Counted from the first letter of the stretch, positions 37,903-48,272 are shown. The stretch is DNA of 64,000 nt from JABFXX01 sp964419605 (GCA_964419605.1 CAYQQM010000002.1:1-64000); one strand, 5' to 3'. Notes: generated from the sequence alone by a model not told the origin. Numbers and translations are program-made.

Positions 37903-39183
37903 CTAGGCCTGAGGGGACTTTTGGCCCGCGAGCAGCGCTGCGATTCGTTCGTAGGCCGCTGGGCCGGTTACGATGAGCACGCCGAAGTACGCCAAAAGCC
38001 CAATGATGCCGTGAGCAAACATCAGAATCGCCGGGGTGTGCAAACCCAGAATCCCGAGCGTCATGAACGCGACCTGGATCGGCAACCACGCGATGAGGGC
38101 GGCGCAAATGAGGGGCGCGAACCTATCGAGCGACTGAAGCGCTGGCGGCAATTTCTGCGGGGGCACCGCGAACAAAATGCAGAGGATCGAGGCGGTCCAA
38201 ATGGCAAACCACAGCAAATTGCGAATCGCGCCGAACACGCCCCCGCCATCGAAATTAAAAAGGAAACCGAGCGCGTCGAAGTAGTCGGGAACCAGCATCG
38301 CCGCTCCTACCGCGATCACAATGCGCGCAGCGCGATCCTGCGGTCGAGCGAGATGCACCAGAAGTCCCACGATAAGCGTCGCGTATCCCAGAGTGTACAG
38401 ACCGCCAAACGCCTTGCCGGCGAAAAGCCCAATTACTGGAACGGCAAAGGGCAACCACTGCAATACGATCGGAGGAACGTGGTTGCGCAGATCCGGCGGG
38501 GCCACGGTCACCAGCAAGTAGGCGCATCCAGCGATGATCGGCCAAACAAGTTGGCCGAACTTGTCCCCGTATTTCCAAGCAAAAATCGTCGGATCGATGC
38601 TGTACGGAATGACTATCGAAGCGAGAAGCGCAATGCCAGCAACCAGCAGCACATTGTGCTGGAACCCGGCATCGCGCAGCCGCTCAAACGGCAGCGCATG
38701 TGCTGCGCGCGCGATGGCCAACCCAGGAACGTGCGCGGCTCCGCTCTGCTCGGCGGGCGGCTGGCTAGGGGCACGCGCGCTACGGACTGCGCCAACCGGG
38801 TCTTGGGTCGGCGGCGGCGCCTGCAACGGCGGGTGTTCGTGTTGCGCTTGGCCGTACCCAGGCAGCGCTTGGACAGGCTGCGCTTGGCCGTACCCAGGTT
38901 GAGGTTGGCCGTGAGGCAGCGGTGCCTCTGGCGCTGCCACGGGCTGTGGCTGAGGGCCGCCGACTCCCGCGGGAGGAGCTGTCGAGCCCTGAGGCCGCTG
39001 CGCCCGATGCGGCAGGGGGATCGCGGGGGCGGCATAGCCGAACATTGTCTTCGTGGGGCCTAGCGGGGCCGGCGGGGCCCCTGAGGCAAGCGGCGGCATG
39101 GCCCGACCACACGTGCCGCATGCAGAAGAATTCAATAGTACCGCTGCGCCGCAGTACGGGCAGGGTCTCGTAGGTGTCGCCAT
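37903..39183 (-). CDS. Zinc-ribbon membrane protein with Gln/Pro/Tyr-rich linker
   Basis: 426 residues from ATG 39183. An N-terminal zinc ribbon (CPYC and CGTC spaced by about eleven residues) leads into about 130 residues of low complexity with repeated QPGYGQAQPVQALPGYGQAQ. Then follow seven or eight hydrophobic helices. A cytosolic zinc ribbon, flexible linker and polytopic membrane domain are typical of myxobacterial integral membrane proteins whose role is unknown. No transporter or enzyme signature is visible. It converges on the secreted protein gene. Confidence 0.6.
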   Translation of the reverse strand: MATPTRPCPYCGAAVLLNSSACGTCGRAMPPLASGAPPAPLGPTKTMFGYAAPAIPLPHRAQRPQGSTAPPAGVGGPQPQPVAAPEAPLPHGQPQPGYGQAQPVQALPGYGQAQHEHPPLQAPPPTQDPVGAVRSARAPSQPPAEQSGAAHVPGLAIARAAHALPFERLRDAGFQHNVLLVAGIALLASIVIPYSIDPTIFAWKYGDKFGQLVWPIIAGCAYLLVTVAPPDLRNHVPPIVLQWLPFAVPVIGLFAGKAFGGLYTLGYATLIVGLLVHLARPQDRAARIVIAVGAAMLVPDYFDALGFLFNFDGGGVFGAIRNLLWFAIWTASILCILFAVPPQKLPPALQSLDRFAPLICAALIAWLPIQVAFMTLGILGLHTPAILMFAHGIIGLLAYFGVLIVTGPAAYERIAALLAGQKSPQA

Positions 39184-39264
39184 GCTTTGGGGTCCCCGTT
39201 CGAGTGAATCAGCAACGTACCGCGCGTAGCAATGCGAAAGCAACGACACCTCATCGGATTGGGC

Positions 39265-39322
39265 GGGGCCCCCTGGGGGCCCCCCAAGGGGACTTCCTTC
39301 GGGCGCCGTAAGGCCTGGTGCC
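39265..39322. repeat. GC-rich palindrome and dispersed repeat word
   Basis: A near-perfect palindrome (GGGGCCCCCTGGGGGCCCC, 39265-39283) is followed at 39288 by GGGGACTTCC...GGGCGCCGTA. The latter matches the repeat word in the 287-base element (GGGATTTCCAAGGGGCACCG) at most positions. It lies in the 197-base space between the zinc-ribbon membrane protein and the divergent dehydrogenase operon, so it could form a hairpin in the leader of either. Confidence 0.5.
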
Positions 39323-39380
39323 GCAAACGCCGAGCACTACCGATCACGTTGGCCAGCGACCTGGTGCATACTAGCCATCG

Positions 39381-40679
39381 GTGACCTACCGGCTTCCCGT
39401 CTCCGATGGTTCGCGCGGCACCCCGATCGAAATCCATATCGGTGGATCATCGGTGCGTGCATATCTCGCCGAGAGCGTCGCAGCAGCGGCGATGGCAAGC
39501 GGAACTCGTGTTCTATCGCGTTCCCTTAAGTACCATCGGCCCCGAAGCTTCTTCTGCCTCGAAGGTCACTGCAGCGGCTGTCTGATGCGGATCGACGGCG
39601 TTCCCAACGTGCGCGCGTGTCAAACTCCGTGTCGTCCCGGGACCCTCGCTGCGAGCCAAAATGCGTTCCCGTCGGCCGAAGTCGATCTCCTCGGCGCTGT
39701 TGACTTCTTGTTCACGCGCGGCCTGGACCAGCACACGCTGATGACAAGATCTTCAACGCTCAACATGCTTGCGAACAAAGTGGTGCGGCAACTTTCGGGG
39801 CTCGGCAACCTCCCCGACAGCGCAACCGGTTCGCTGCCCGAAGTCGTCGATCGGGCAGTCGATGTATGCGTAATCGGCGGAGGTCCGGCAGGACTGTCCG
39901 CGGCGAGCGTTTGCGCCCGCGCGGAGTACAACACGTTGCTGGTAGACGATCAGCTCCGGCTCGGCGGCAGCTTGCGCGCAGATCCCAGTGCGGTAGCAGG
40001 AAACGCGGATGTGCGCGTCGCAGAAGCATTGGCGGTGGGAGTTGAAGCATTCGAGCGCTCAACGGCCATCGGCTACTATCCTGAGGACGGCGGCGTTCTC
40101 GCAATCGCAAGCCCTTCGCATCTGGTACGCGTCCGCGCACGAGCTTGGATCTGGGCCAACGGCGGCTACGCGGTCAACCTGCCCTTCGCGGATAACGATC
40201 GGCCCGGCGTGATCGCAGCGCGCGCCGCCGCTCGTCTGCTCGTCGAGCATCGCATCTTGGCGGGCGAAAAAATATGCATCGTTGAAGATCCGCGACTTGC
40301 GGGGGAAGCAACTGCGCTCGCTGGCGCACTGACGCGGGCCGGCGCCGAGGTGACGCGCATCGCCGTGGACGAGACTCTAGGTACCAAAGGGCGCGGCTGG
40401 GTATCGTCCGTGGAAACAACCCAAGGGCGAATCGATTGCGACGTTGTCGCGGTCGCCGCTATCCCGGCCCCGGCGTCCGAAGGTGCACGGCAACAAGGCT
40501 GCCACGTGGTGCTCGATCCGAATGCGGGTGGATTCCGGGTCATCACCGATGCGCTCGGAAAAACAACAACGGCTGGCGTCTGGGCCTGCGGCGATGTCAC
40601 GGGATATCTAGGGCCGCAACGCGCTGCCGAAGACGGGGTGCGCGTGGGTCAAAACGTTGTCGCGGAGCTCGCAAGGTAG
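39381..40679 (+). CDS. Dehydrogenase/oxidase alpha subunit with N-terminal [2Fe-2S] (sarcosine/proline/opine type)
   Basis: 432 residues from GTG 39381. The first ~100 residues are a Fer2_4 ferredoxin domain with CLEGHCSGC and a further Cys in RACQTP. An FAD-binding Rossmann motif VIGGGPAGLSAASVCAR follows near residue 160, with a C-terminal GVWACGDVTGYLG as in HcnB/SoxA-type subunits. It is thus HcnA and HcnB in one chain. Together with the next two genes it makes a flavo-iron-sulfur amine or imino-acid dehydrogenase. Substrates in this family include sarcosine, proline, hydroxyproline, glycine and opines; proC downstream favours a proline-related one. The stop overlaps the next start by one base. 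Confidence 0.82.
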   Translation: MTYRLPVSDGSRGTPIEIHIGGSSVRAYLAESVAAAAMASGTRVLSRSLKYHRPRSFFCLEGHCSGCLMRIDGVPNVRACQTPCRPGTLAASQNAFPSAEVDLLGAVDFLFTRGLDQHTLMTRSSTLNMLANKVVRQLSGLGNLPDSATGSLPEVVDRAVDVCVIGGGPAGLSAASVCARAEYNTLLVDDQLRLGGSLRADPSAVAGNADVRVAEALAVGVEAFERSTAIGYYPEDGGVLAIASPSHLVRVRARAWIWANGGYAVNLPFADNDRPGVIAARAAARLLVEHRILAGEKICIVEDPRLAGEATALAGALTRAGAEVTRIAVDETLGTKGRGWVSSVETTQGRIDCDVVAVAAIPAPASEGARQQGCHVVLDPNAGGFRVITDALGKTTTAGVWACGDVTGYLGPQRAAEDGVRVGQNVVAELAR

Positions 40680-40968
40680 TGGGCAAGAAAATCGTTCTTT
40701 GCCGCTGCGAAGACGTCATGCTCGCCGACCTAGAGCACTGCGTATCTCGGGGCTACCGGGACATCGAGGAGGTCAAGCGTTACACCGGGTTCGGAACGGG
40801 GCCGTGTCAGGGTAAAGAATGCCTGGCTCAAGTCGCCCAGCACCTCGCGCAACTCACCGAAAAACCGACTTCGGCGATCGCTCCGTTTACATCGCGCCCC
40901 CCGCTCGCTCCGACCGCGATCCGACTGCTCGCATTGTGTGGCGACGCACATCGCTTTGAGGATGACCC

Positions 40969-40972
<4 letters not shown>
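40679..40972 (+). CDS. BFD-like [2Fe-2S] ferredoxin subunit
   Basis: 97 residues from GTG 40679, which shares one base with the preceding TAG. Cluster ligands are visible as CRCEDV near residue 8 and GPCQGKECLAQVA near residue 42 (C-x-C and C-x4-C). The helical GYRDIEEVKRYTGFG between them is the usual BFD-like fold. It is the small electron-transfer subunit between the alpha and beta flavoproteins. The C-terminal ~35 residues are Pro-rich (FTSRPPLAPTAIR). It overlaps the next start by four bases. Confidence 0.85.
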
Positions 40973-42222
<1,250 letters not shown>

Positions 42223-42253
42223 CGAGACCCCGCGTTCGTGCTACACGAACGGC

Positions 42254-43081
42254 GTGTCGATCCTCGCATCGCAACGCATTGGCTTCATCGGCGCCGGCAA
42301 CATGGCCGAGGCGCTGATTCGCGGACTTGTCCGCGGCAATCATATCCCAGCGCAGCAAGTGCTGGCCTCGGCGCCGCGACAGGATCGTCTCGATGAGCTC
42401 GCGTCCGACTACGGAATCGCCGTAACGACTTCGAACCAGCAAGTCGCGGCGCAGTGCAGCGTCGTGGTGCTCAGCGTCAAACCGCAGATTCTCGAAACCG
42501 TGCTGCGCGAAATCAGCGATTCGCTCGCTCCAGGAGCACTGCTCGTATCGGTCGCAGCGGGCGTCGATACCGGCACCATCGAACAAGCCGTTGCCGAAGG
42601 TGTGAGAGTGGTGCGAGCGATGCCCAACACGCCTGCGCTAGTAGGCGCCGGCGCCACTGCGATCGCGGCGGGCAAACACGCTGCAGCCGCTGACCTGGCA
42701 ACTGCGCGAGCGATGTTCGATGCAGTGGGCATCACCGTCGAGCTCGCGGAAACCCATCTCGACGCGGTTACCGGACTATCCGGGTCGGGACCTGCATACA
42801 TCTTTCTGATCCTCGAAGCGCTCGCCGACGCTGGGGTCAAGGTGGGCCTCGCGCGGAGAAATGCGCAACGGCTCGCCGCTCAGACCGTCATGGGATCCGC
42901 AAAGATGTTGCTCGACACCGATGAGCATCCGGGACAGCTGAAGGATATGGTGACGTCACCCGGTGGAACCGCGATCGCGGGTCTACATACCCTGGAACAG
43001 GGAGGACTGCGGACAACGCTGATCAACGCGGTGGAGACCGCGACCAAACGCGCGAAAGAGCTCGGCCGTAGGCCCAAGTGA
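42254..43081 (+). CDS. proC: Pyrroline-5-carboxylate reductase
   Basis: 275 residues from GTG 42254; the open reading upstream of it overlaps the previous gene. It reduces pyrroline-5-carboxylate to proline with NAD(P)H. The Rossmann motif GFIGAGNMAEALIRGL is near residue 8; SVKPQ, MPNTPALVGAGA and GLSGSGPAYIF are family markers, and SPGGTAIAGLHTLE is the C-terminal signature. It follows the dehydrogenase trio after 31 bases on the same strand, an unusual place for a biosynthetic enzyme. It suggests a proline-linked substrate for the trio. Confidence 0.95.
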   Translation: MSILASQRIGFIGAGNMAEALIRGLVRGNHIPAQQVLASAPRQDRLDELASDYGIAVTTSNQQVAAQCSVVVLSVKPQILETVLREISDSLAPGALLVSVAAGVDTGTIEQAVAEGVRVVRAMPNTPALVGAGATAIAAGKHAAAADLATARAMFDAVGITVELAETHLDAVTGLSGSGPAYIFLILEALADAGVKVGLARRNAQRLAAQTVMGSAKMLLDTDEHPGQLKDMVTSPGGTAIAGLHTLEQGGLRTTLINAVETATKRAKELGRRPK

Positions 43082-43091
43082 CGGGGGCCAC

Positions 43092-44393
43092 GTGAGGGCA
43101 ATTGCGCTTTGCGCAGTCTGCGCATGTGCTCCCCCCGGCGGCCGGATCGACATCGCCCTTGTGGTCGAGCCGGGTTCCCGCGTTCTCGACGACGTGCATG
43201 AATTGCGATTGACCCTCAGCAATCCCCGTCGGGTAGCTACCGCAATACGGACGAACGACAGCTTCGCGCTTGCGATCGATGTCGAAGCGACCGGAGAGGT
43301 GGGCACAGTCGCGGTTGATGGGTTGGATGCAGGCGGAGCGGTGATCGCGTCCGGCGCTTCGCCGCCGTTTCCGATCTACCCCGCCGATACACGCGTGGCC
43401 ATCTACATGGCCGTCCCCAATTCGATCGGCGCCGCGCCGGTCACCTTGCCAGCTGCACGAGACCAGCTGGGCGTGGCTGCGCTGCCGTACGGTGCGGTCA
43501 TTGCCGGTGGCCGCGAACCCTCTGGAGTCCCGAGCGATGCGGTTGCGGTATACAATGCGTACGATCACTCGCTAGCCACAGGTGTAGCGATGCCGAGTCC
43601 GCGCGCGGGTCTTGCCGCGGCAGTCGGTTTCGGGCGGTACGTTTATTTGTTTGGCGGTCGCGACGCTAGCGGTAGTGCCACCGCCACGCTGTGGCGACTC
43701 GACACCCAAGTAGCACCGTCGGGTGCCATCGTCGAATTCGGCAACGCTGCGTTCCCCCGCGCCGATCAGTCCATCGTGCCGATCGGCGATGACCGATTTG
43801 TCATTACGGGCGTGCCCCCCCTGGAGCTGTCGACTGCCGCCAACAGCGTCGTCGAACGGCGCGACGTGGCAGCGTTACCTCCCGCCGCCGCCGCGATTCG
43901 GGATACCGATGGATCCAGCGTCGCGATCTTTGTCGGTTCACAAGCCGTGTTCCGCTTCCGCGACAACAGCTTCGAGGTCATCGAGGTTCCCGGTGTCAAG
44001 CGCGATGGCGCCAACGTGGTCGGGCTTCCGAACGGACGGGTCGCGGTCGCATGCGGCGACGGCGACGCCATACGACTCGATCCGGTGACAGGCATCAGCG
44101 AAGCGTTTTCGATCCCAACCGCGCGTCGCACCGGTTGCGCGGTAGCAGCGACGCCGCGACATCTGGTGATCGCAGGGGGAACGATGATCGCGACGGGAGC
44201 GATTGCAACCACGGCAGAGATCTACGATGCGACCACCCTCACTCTGGTAACAACCGTGCCCCTGACGGTACCGCGCACAGGAGCACTCGCAACGGCGCTT
44301 CCGAACGATCAGGTTCTCATTAGCTCAGGGCTCGACGATCGAGGCTCCCCGACCGCTACTCTCGAGCTATTTACGCCGGGCCCCCGCGATTGA
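43092..44393 (+). CDS. Kelch-like beta-propeller lipoprotein
   Basis: 433 residues from GTG 43092. A short leader ends in CAVCAC, a possible lipobox. Residues about 40-130 form an Ig-like domain, and the remaining two-thirds has repeated kelch-like blades such as GRYVYLFGGRDASGSATATL and GGREPSGVPSDAVAVYN, which would fold as a propeller. It probably sits on the outside of the outer membrane. Ten bases follow proC, but it may be independent. A decayed copy of its 3' end lies about 420 bases downstream. Confidence 0.65.
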   Translation: MRAIALCAVCACAPPGGRIDIALVVEPGSRVLDDVHELRLTLSNPRRVATAIRTNDSFALAIDVEATGEVGTVAVDGLDAGGAVIASGASPPFPIYPADTRVAIYMAVPNSIGAAPVTLPAARDQLGVAALPYGAVIAGGREPSGVPSDAVAVYNAYDHSLATGVAMPSPRAGLAAAVGFGRYVYLFGGRDASGSATATLWRLDTQVAPSGAIVEFGNAAFPRADQSIVPIGDDRFVITGVPPLELSTAANSVVERRDVAALPPAAAAIRDTDGSSVAIFVGSQAVFRFRDNSFEVIEVPGVKRDGANVVGLPNGRVAVACGDGDAIRLDPVTGISEAFSIPTARRTGCAVAATPRHLVIAGGTMIATGAIATTAEIYDATTLTLVTTVPLTVPRTGALATALPNDQVLISSGLDDRGSPTATLELFTPGPRD

Positions 44394-44547
44394 CCCCGCC
44401 GAACCCTCCTGGCTTGTAACGACACCTGATCGCGCAACGCGTGCACACATCCTCCTGCAAGCGTCTTCATGCCGACACGCGCACAGTAGGCACAGCGGCA
44501 CCGGCCGCATTAGCGCGAGCGTAGACACAAACCGCGATCAATCGAAG

Positions 44548-44713
44548 CTAGTACCTCGCCACAGTGGTTTTGATCGGTTCGGGCCGCCCATCCATCGCCG
44601 ATCGCTTCGTTATGCTCCGTCGCGTTACCGCCAGTAGCGCTTACTCCGCAAGCCTCGCGCTCGGCGCGCCTCGGCGACCGGAACCTGCCAAAACCACTGT
44701 GGCGAGGTACTAG
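44548..44713 (-). repeat. 166-bp inverted-repeat element, copy 1
   Basis: Ends are perfect 25-base inverted repeats, beginning CTAGTACCTCGCCACAGTGG at 44548 and ending CCACTGTGGCGAGGTACTAG at 44713. The core reverse-complements the copy at 51794 with only two mismatches in about 165 bases. No ORF lies inside. The outer CTAG is a palindrome, so the target duplication is ambiguous. Non-autonomous MITE-like DNA is the best description. It lies in degenerate sequence between the kelch gene and the anti-sigma gene. Confidence 0.85.
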
Positions 44714-44804
44714 ATCGGCTGGCCGATGCCCATCGCCTTGCGATTCGTCCTGGGCCGCGGATGACACTTGAGGCATCGGCCCGGTCGCGCAGTCGCTGCT
44801 ACGC

Positions 44805-44872
44805 CGCGAGTACTGGCTCACGACGATCGAGGTGCCCAGACCGCTATTCTCGAGCTGTTTACGCCCTCGCCC
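44805..44872 (+). pseudogene. Remnant of a kelch-lipoprotein 3' end
   Basis: The reading VLAHDDRGAQTAILELFTPS here matches GLDDRGSPTATLELFTPGPR at the end of the intact kelch lipoprotein about 440 bases upstream, and the DNA also aligns (CGACGATCGAGG, then CTCGAGCT.TTTACGCC). Nothing upstream of it resembles the rest of such a gene, so it is the last trace of a tandem duplicate, deleted or replaced by the inverted-repeat element and flanking sequence. Confidence 0.6.
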
Positions 44873-44882
44873 GAAAGGCAAC

Positions 44883-46322
44883 TCATAAATCGAGGCGATC
44901 GCGCCAGCTGGCCGCTGGGCCAGGGCGAAAGCGAACGCTGCTGAGCACGTCGTGAACGCAGGCTGCGGTGTCGCCGGGCAGGTCGGTGTCGGTCACATTC
45001 ATCATGTTTATCGCGCCGTCGGCATCGACGGCGATCTCGAATTTCACCGTGTCGGAAAGGCCCGATTTTGCCAACCTTCGCGTACATGCGAGGAGCCGGT
45101 TTCGGTCGAGCCCATCGGCGAATTCTTTCTTGCGCCGAGCGATGGTCGCACTCGCAGGACGAGCGACTGGCTCGACAACCTCGAATGCCGCGGTGTGTCC
45201 CGCACGAACGTCGACCCACCCCGCGCGATGAAACCGACCGTATGCGTCTGCGGTCTCTATCGTATGCCGCCCAAGCATGACACGCATTTGAACGGGGGCG
45301 GCACCGATTTCAATGCCGTCGACGCGAATCTGGCGCCCCGCAGTCGCAGTGACGCGGAGCGGTCCGGAATGCGCCAGCACATCGGTCCAAACGGGCATGG
45401 TCCATGGCGCCGACCGACCGAATTTGCCGATTTCGTCGGGGCTAAGCGCGACGGGCTGGACATCGCTTACCGGAACATTTGGCGCAAAAAGCGCAGTGCG
45501 AGCTGCCTCCACAGCCACCGCGTCAGAGCGCTCGGCCGCCGTGACATCGACGCGTCCGTGATGACATGCCACCCGAGTCCCGCGAGCATCGTGCTCGACA
45601 AGGAACCGGGTTCCTCGTACTTCGATGGTGTGGCTGCCGGCAGCGACCACAAAACGCTCGCCAGGGGTGCGCTGTCGCAAGTCAATGTCGACGAGGCCAT
45701 CGACCTCAAGCTCAATTGCGGTGACATTGAGTTGCCGAAACCTCAACGTGGACCGTGCGCCCAGGGAGACGCCGCTGGAGTCGCCCAATTGGATGTCGAT
45801 CTGCCCCTCACCGGTAGTCAGGGTAGTACCCACAGCAAAGGGTCGGGCGAAAACGTCAGAAGCCTCGACGCCATCGACCCATGCGTCCCCCGCAAGTTTG
45901 GTGACCACTGCGTGGATCGGCGCCGGAACCGGTGGCACCGCAACCCGGACCGCCGCCGGCTCAGTCGGCGTTCGGCGAATTGCAACGTACGCGACTATTC
46001 CGCCCGCAACCAGGAACGCACATCCGAGCGCAAAGCTCAGGGTGCGCAACGTTGGACGGGGCAAGACCCGCATTCCCACCCGACTGTGCTTGGCTGTTGA
46101 TACCGACCAGTGAACGCGGGCCCGAACGGAGTCCCACCCCACCGCCGGCGCGACCTGGTTCCGAATCGCCGCAAACGTGCTAGTTGCGCGTTCCACCTCA
46201 TTCCGCGCGCGCGCGCACCGAGGACAACCCGCTGCGTGGCGCTCCATCATATCGAGGCGTTGGGGCGCAATGCTTCCGGCGATTGCGTCGGCCCAGAGGT
46301 GCGGAGCGATGTGGCTGCTCAT
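44883..46322 (-). CDS. FecR-domain anti-sigma factor with AgmX/PglI-like C-terminus
   Basis: A 479-residue protein. The N-terminus has the zinc-binding anti-sigma motif HAAGCPRCA near residue 29. One membrane helix (TLSFALGCAFLVAGGIVAYV, residues about 92-112) divides it. The periplasmic part has a FecR-type beta domain (DIQLGDSSGVSLGARSTLRF, EVRGTRFLVEHDARG), and the C-terminus (VKFEIAVDADGAINMM, then RFRPG) resembles the TonB-C-like AgmX/PglI domain common in myxobacteria. It should sense something in the periplasm and release the sigma factor upstream, which overlaps it by four bases (ATGA). The ligand is unknown. Confidence 0.8.
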   Translation of the reverse strand: MSSHIAPHLWADAIAGSIAPQRLDMMERHAAGCPRCARARNEVERATSTFAAIRNQVAPAVGWDSVRARVHWSVSTAKHSRVGMRVLPRPTLRTLSFALGCAFLVAGGIVAYVAIRRTPTEPAAVRVAVPPVPAPIHAVVTKLAGDAWVDGVEASDVFARPFAVGTTLTTGEGQIDIQLGDSSGVSLGARSTLRFRQLNVTAIELEVDGLVDIDLRQRTPGERFVVAAGSHTIEVRGTRFLVEHDARGTRVACHHGRVDVTAAERSDAVAVEAARTALFAPNVPVSDVQPVALSPDEIGKFGRSAPWTMPVWTDVLAHSGPLRVTATAGRQIRVDGIEIGAAPVQMRVMLGRHTIETADAYGRFHRAGWVDVRAGHTAAFEVVEPVARPASATIARRKKEFADGLDRNRLLACTRRLAKSGLSDTVKFEIAVDADGAINMMNVTDTDLPGDTAACVHDVLSSVRFRPGPAASWRDRLDL

Positions 46323-46939
46323 CGCTCGCCCTCTGCCGCCTCGACGAGCAGTTTGTAGAATTCTCGCCGCGCGTAAAACAGCCGTGTACGAACCGTAACC
46401 GGATTGGAATCGACGAGGTAAGCAATCTCATTAAGCCCCATGCCCTCAATCTCGTGCAGATAGAGGACGATGCGCTTTTTGGGCGCGAGCCTGTCGAGTG
46501 TGCGATAGACCCGTTCGTGATCGCGACTGCGCTGGAGAGTGCGTTCAGGCGTTTCCGGCCGCTCGGCAAGGCTAGGGTCGGTTGCCGACGGTTCGACGTC
46601 GGAAATGCTCACCGTGGCCGGCCTTCGCCGTCGAGTCCGAATCCGGCCTAGCGCCACATTCACGCAGATCCGGTACAACCACGTGGAAAGCCTCGCGTCA
46701 CCGCGAAACCGATCGAGACCGCGAAACGCGATCACAAAAACCTCTTGTACTAAGTCGTCGAGTTCCGTGCGGTCGCCGAGCACGCGATACAAGTTACCGG
46801 CAACCTGGCGTCGGAATCGCTGGTAGAGTTCGTCGTGTGCCGCTCGCTCATCGCGGCGGCAGCGCTGGATCAATTCCGCCTCGTCCACCATCGCAAGCGG
46901 AGCGACGGAGCCGGGTTCCCGTTTCACAACGTACATCAT
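46319..46939 (-). CDS. ECF-type RNA polymerase sigma factor
   Basis: A 206-residue protein of typical length. Region 2 reads DLVQEVFVIAFRGLDRFRG with LSTWLYRICVNVAL, and region 4 reads YLHEIEGMGLNEIAYLVDSN followed by VRTRLFYARREFYKLL, with the usual helix-turn-helix. The two are joined by a basic linker rich in Arg and a Pro/Glu spacer. It overlaps the anti-sigma gene by four bases, so they are co-translated. It directs transcription of a regulon that is not identifiable here; one expects autoregulation from a site upstream of 46939. Confidence 0.9.
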   Translation of the reverse strand: MMYVVKREPGSVAPLAMVDEAELIQRCRRDERAAHDELYQRFRRQVAGNLYRVLGDRTELDDLVQEVFVIAFRGLDRFRGDARLSTWLYRICVNVALGRIRTRRRRPATVSISDVEPSATDPSLAERPETPERTLQRSRDHERVYRTLDRLAPKKRIVLYLHEIEGMGLNEIAYLVDSNPVTVRTRLFYARREFYKLLVEAAEGER

Positions 46940-47064
46940 ATCGGGGGTCTGTACGCTAGTGTGGATTTCCCCACCCAGCGTTCATGCGGACGCGCTAGTC
47001 CGCGCTCGACCCTCACCGCTCCCTCAGAACGAATTCAAGTAAGCAGCTGATTTAATAGAGTATC

Positions 47065-48219
47065 CTACCTGCGCGTAGGTAACACCTCAAAATCGAGGTC
47101 GTTTCCTAACGCACAGCGCAACGCGTCTTCGTCGCCGCGCGCGACGAACTCACACACCGCTTCATCGTTCTGTGAAGCGACCTGGCCGATGCCAGGCGGC
47201 AGTGTGAGCACAACCCGATCGCGGTCGAGGCGCCACGTGCCGCGATACGACTGATCAAACCGCTGGCCGCTGCAGCGAATCGAAACCGCCACGGAAAAGG
47301 CGCGGTCGCGTCGCGCGGAAAACACGACGTGGGGGTTCTCGCCACATGTTGCGACCTGCTCCCACCGCCCGCCAAATCCCATCAAACGCTCGTAGTCCGT
47401 CGTCGGTTTTCGATCCAGTCCCACGGCAGCGCGGTACCTGGGATTGGCCCGGATTAGGCTAAACCCGGAGTCGAAACGAGCCTCAACCCGCCATTCCACC
47501 GCATCGCTGCGCGAGCTTTTCGCGAGACGTTCGAGGGCGGCGATCGCGTCGGCAGTTCGGTTAGCCGCGAGGTGGAGCCGGGCCAGGCGAAACAGCGCTT
47601 CGCTGTGGTCGGGGTCGAGGGCAAGCACACCTTGCCAGGCCGCCACCGCCCCACCCTTCCCCGCAGCGCGGGCCCTTTCGGTCCGCACCGCCAGCTCAGG
47701 ACCGACCGCCGGGGCCGGCGACTCGGATGAATATGGCGCGGGTGACAACTCCTCGGGGCTGACCGGCGCGGCCGCAGGCCTCGGTAGCGCAAAGGCGATC
47801 ACATCGATTGCGTCCGCGCCTAAGCGGCGGGTCGAGTACACTACTGCAACGCGAGAACCTTTTGGATTCACATAGAGTTCGAGGACCTTAGAGATCGGAT
47901 CGACGGACTTCCAGGTGACCACCTCCGCGTTGCCCCGCAGGATAGTGAGCTCGCGGCCAGACACCTTTGCCGTGAACTGCGCCGACACCCCGCGCTGTGC
48001 GGTCCCTTGTTCAAACGATAGCCTCGCAACCGCGTCTGCCTGCGCGCGATCGCACGCCGGTGAGCCGGTCGCAACGGCGTTCACAGCGGGTACGGGTTGG
48101 CACACTCGATCTTGGTTCACGAGGTACGCCGCACTTGTGCTGGAGAACCCGCCGAACGTGTCGGCCCAGGCCGATGAGCTGATCCACCACGCAGAAAGCG
48201 CTACCCGACGCATCTTCAT
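47065..48219 (-). CDS. Exported TPR-like protein
   Basis: 384 residues with a short leader (MKMRRVALSAWWISSSAWAD). A central TPR-like stretch (VLALDPDHSEALFRLARLHL, then ANRTADAIAALERLAKSS) follows a Pro-rich linker (PAAAPVSPEELSPAPYSSES). Two beta domains follow: an N-terminal one with repeated Val/Ser strands and a C-terminal one with conserved Cys (VATCGENPHV, SIRCSGQRF, AVCEFVARG). It is probably a periplasmic protein; no family is recognised. It is divergent from the hydrolase gene with 53 bases between. Confidence 0.6.
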   Translation of the reverse strand: MKMRRVALSAWWISSSAWADTFGGFSSTSAAYLVNQDRVCQPVPAVNAVATGSPACDRAQADAVARLSFEQGTAQRGVSAQFTAKVSGRELTILRGNAEVVTWKSVDPISKVLELYVNPKGSRVAVVYSTRRLGADAIDVIAFALPRPAAAPVSPEELSPAPYSSESPAPAVGPELAVRTERARAAGKGGAVAAWQGVLALDPDHSEALFRLARLHLAANRTADAIAALERLAKSSRSDAVEWRVEARFDSGFSLIRANPRYRAAVGLDRKPTTDYERLMGFGGRWEQVATCGENPHVVFSARRDRAFSVAVSIRCSGQRFDQSYRGTWRLDRDRVVLTLPPGIGQVASQNDEAVCEFVARGDEDALRCALGNDLDFEVLPTRR

Positions 48220-48272
48220 CCGGACGTCGTAGCGCGATTTCCATTCATAATCACTTGCGGTAGGTTGCCCAA

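Noticed and set aside
37921..39063. A 380-codon plus-strand ORF opposite the zinc-ribbon membrane protein
   Set aside because: Composition is Arg/Gln/Asp-rich without a domain, and the minus-strand frame encodes a coherent membrane protein with a zinc ribbon; the plus-strand frame is its shadow.
44548..44713. A structured small RNA or riboswitch instead of a mobile element
   Set aside because: Not excluded, but two nearly identical inverted-orientation copies with CTAG borders and a truncated third fit a mobile element better.
44952..46100. A 382-codon plus-strand ORF opposite the anti-sigma gene
   Set aside because: It lacks any fold pattern, while the minus strand has clear zinc-finger and FecR motifs.
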